DNA of 64,000 bases, from the NCBI GenBank assembly GCA_900446925.1, contig UAVY01000009.1, forward strand, positions 1 to 64,000, in the 5' to 3' direction. Source of the stretch: Citrobacter koseri (GTDB lineage: Bacteria > Pseudomonadota > Gammaproteobacteria > Enterobacterales > Enterobacteriaceae). Each line of letters starts with the position of its first letter. Position 1 is the first letter of the stretch. Below the pieces are notes generated by a model. It was not told where the DNA came from, did not search any database, and worked only from the letters and a program-made list of their open reading frames with translations. Positions 62,442-64,000 of the stretch are shown piece by piece. A program made the position numbers and the translations under genes.

Positions 62442-63565
62442 TTACCCTTCAAAGAACCAGTACCCGCTGTTGACCAGCGCGGCCAGCATTGCGAGGAACG
62501 ACGGGTCTTCCAGCGCATCGCCAAAATTCTCGGCGGTCAGCACGATGGTGACTGGAGAGCGCCTCCAGCGCCGGGCGGTGTGGAGAATCAATCTTCTCAC
62601 CGTTGGCGTAGACCTCATCGCCAATGCGCAGGACGCGTAAGCCGCCCAGACGCACCAGCACATCGCCTTGTTTCAGCGCATCATAGATCTCATCCGGCTG
62701 ATACGGCGGTTCCGGCGGCGCGATGTCCAGTTCGTGACGAGACTGGGAGATAAATTCGCCAAACCACTGTTTAAAGTGTTCAGGCTGATTGATCAGGTCG
62801 AGCATCATTTCACGCAGCTTGTCCATCTCCTGCGGCAGAACGTCGGCAGGATGCTCGCGCGGCGGGATATCCGGGTCGCTGTAATAGGTGCTGCCCAGCT
62901 CGCGTTGCAGAACGTAGTCGGCAAAACCGCTGATCAGTTCACGCGTATTCGGCGCGCGGAAACCAACCGAGTAGTTCATCGCGTTTTCCAGCGCGTAGCC
63001 TTCGTGCGGGAATCCGGGTGGGATATACAGAATATCGCCGGGCTCCAGCTCTTCATCAATGATGGCTTCAAAAGGATCGACCTGGAGTAGATCCGGGTGA
63101 GGGCAATGCTGCTTCAGTTGCAGCTTCTCGCCTACGCGCCAGCGGCGGCGACCGGTTCCCTGAATGATAAAGACATCGTACTGATCCAGATGCGGACCCA
63201 CGCCGCCGCCAGGGACGGAAAAGGAGATCATCAGATCGTCAATACGCCAGTCTGGCAACGCGCGGAAAGGGCGCATCAGCGCAGCGGTAGGTTCATGCCA
63301 GTGGTTTACGGCCTGAACCAGCAGCGACCAGTTGTTCTCGCCGAGGTGGTCGTAACTCTCGAACGGGCCGTGGCTGACCTGCCATTTACCATCCTGATGA
63401 CTGACCAGACGGCTATCGACTTCGCTTTCCATCGCCAGTCCCGCCAGTTCGTCAGGGGAGAGCGGATCAATGAAGTTGTTGAACCCACGTTTTAACACCA
63501 CCGGGCGTTTTTTGCCAGTGGCGTTCAAGAAATTCGGGCCAGTTAAGTGTTAATTGATATTCCAT
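62442..63565 (-). CDS. roxA: RoxA (YcfD), ribosomal protein L16 arginine hydroxylase
   Basis: JmjC-type 2-oxoglutarate/Fe(II) oxygenase that hydroxylates an arginine of ribosomal protein L16. Start MEYQLTLNWPEFLERHWQKR. The iron ligands are in VGPHLDQYDVFIIQ (HxD) and the second His in PPGFPHEGYALE. Two extra bases: T in the + strand run 63508-63513 (WQKRPVV) and G at 62547/62548 (SSHIVLTAEN). Corrected length is 373 residues, as in E. coli. Convergent with pepT. Confidence 0.95.
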
Positions 63566-63657
63566 GTTGATTATCCGCAGGCTGGTATCTGACACCGATT
63601 ATAACGGATGCTTAACGACATGCGGTGAAGAACATATATAAATATTACACGCCAGCG

Positions 63658-64000
63658 TCATTCATCGCGCTGAATCGGGTGCTGGCGACCAAAAATCACC
63701 TCCATCCGCGCTCCGCCGAGCAAACTGTCACCGGCGACGATCTTCCCTTCATATTGCTCAGTGATCTCACGGGCGACCGCCAGCCCCACGCCTTGCCCTG
63801 GTCGCAGGGTGTCAATGCGCTGACCGCGATCGAAAACCACATCACGCTTGCTTTGCGGAATGCCCGGGCCGTCGTCTTCTACCAGAATATGCAGATGCTC
63901 ATCGGTCTGCCGGGGCTGAAATTTCAACAAACTCCAGGCAGTATTTACAGGCGTTATCCAGCACGTTGCCCATCACTTCAACAAAGTCATTCTGCTCGCC
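63658..64000 (-). CDS. phoQ: PhoQ, sensor kinase of the PhoPQ system (C-terminal part)
   Basis: Histidine kinase responding to low magnesium, acid pH and cationic peptides; only the last part of the ATPase domain lies in the window. The N box [13 protein letters not shown] and G1 box VEDDGPGIP are seen, then the G2 region [17 protein letters not shown] and the end [10 protein letters not shown]. One extra base in 63912-63915 breaks the frame at EISARQTDEH. phoP should follow outside the window. Confidence 0.95.

Overview
The window is a chromosomal segment of an enteric gammaproteobacterium of the Salmonella/Citrobacter/Escherichia group. The gene order matches the mdtH-flg-rne-fab-ptsG-ndh-mfd-lol-pot-phoQ block of E. 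coli and Salmonella. FlgM, FlgL and CobB look nearer Salmonella, while FlgL also shares features with E. coli; a Citrobacter or a diverged Salmonella fits best, but this is inferred from remembered protein sequences.

Layout. 1-5.1 kb: mdtH (partial), rimJ, yceH, mviM, murJ. 5.1-5.6 kb: a six-unit tandem REP/BIME array. 5.6-17.1 kb: the flagellar cluster flgN-flgM-flgA on the minus strand and flgBCDEFGHIJKL on the plus strand, giving regulators and chaperones, rod, hook, rings and junction proteins. 17.2-22.9 kb: rne, rluC, yceF. 23-31 kb: yceD-rpmF-plsX-fabH-fabD-fabG-acpP-fabF (ribosomal protein L32 and fatty acid synthesis), then pabC-mltG-tmk-holB-ycfH. 34-38 kb: ptsG and fhuE. 38.4-42.2 kb: hinT-ycfL-lpoB-thiK-nagZ-ycfP. 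42.4-46.9 kb: ndh, ycfJ, comR, bhsA, ldtC. 47-51.7 kb: mfd, ycfT. 52-56.9 kb: lolCDE, nagK, cobB. 57-60.9 kb: potABCD on the minus strand. 61.1-64 kb: pepT, roxA and the 3' end of phoQ. REP elements sit at many of the gene borders.

The most striking property is quality-related. About 34 of 62 genes carry one or more single-base insertions or deletions, roughly 86 in total and about five insertions for each deletion. Most lengthen or shorten a short run of one base. They hit genes that cannot be lost (murJ, rne, fabD, fabG, tmk), and removing them restores family-length proteins with no leftover. They are best read as sequencing or assembly errors, so I annotate these as genes, not pseudogenes, and give each indel position.

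No new multi-gene system is visible. The most interesting real signals are non-coding: an ERIC element inside the ptsG leader next to the predicted SgrS pairing site; two near-identical palindromes flanking the bhsA promoter, with a perfect CRP-type palindrome between its -35 and -10; the 71-bp REP array between murJ and flgN; and a pair of GNRA-loop hairpins between rpmF and plsX.
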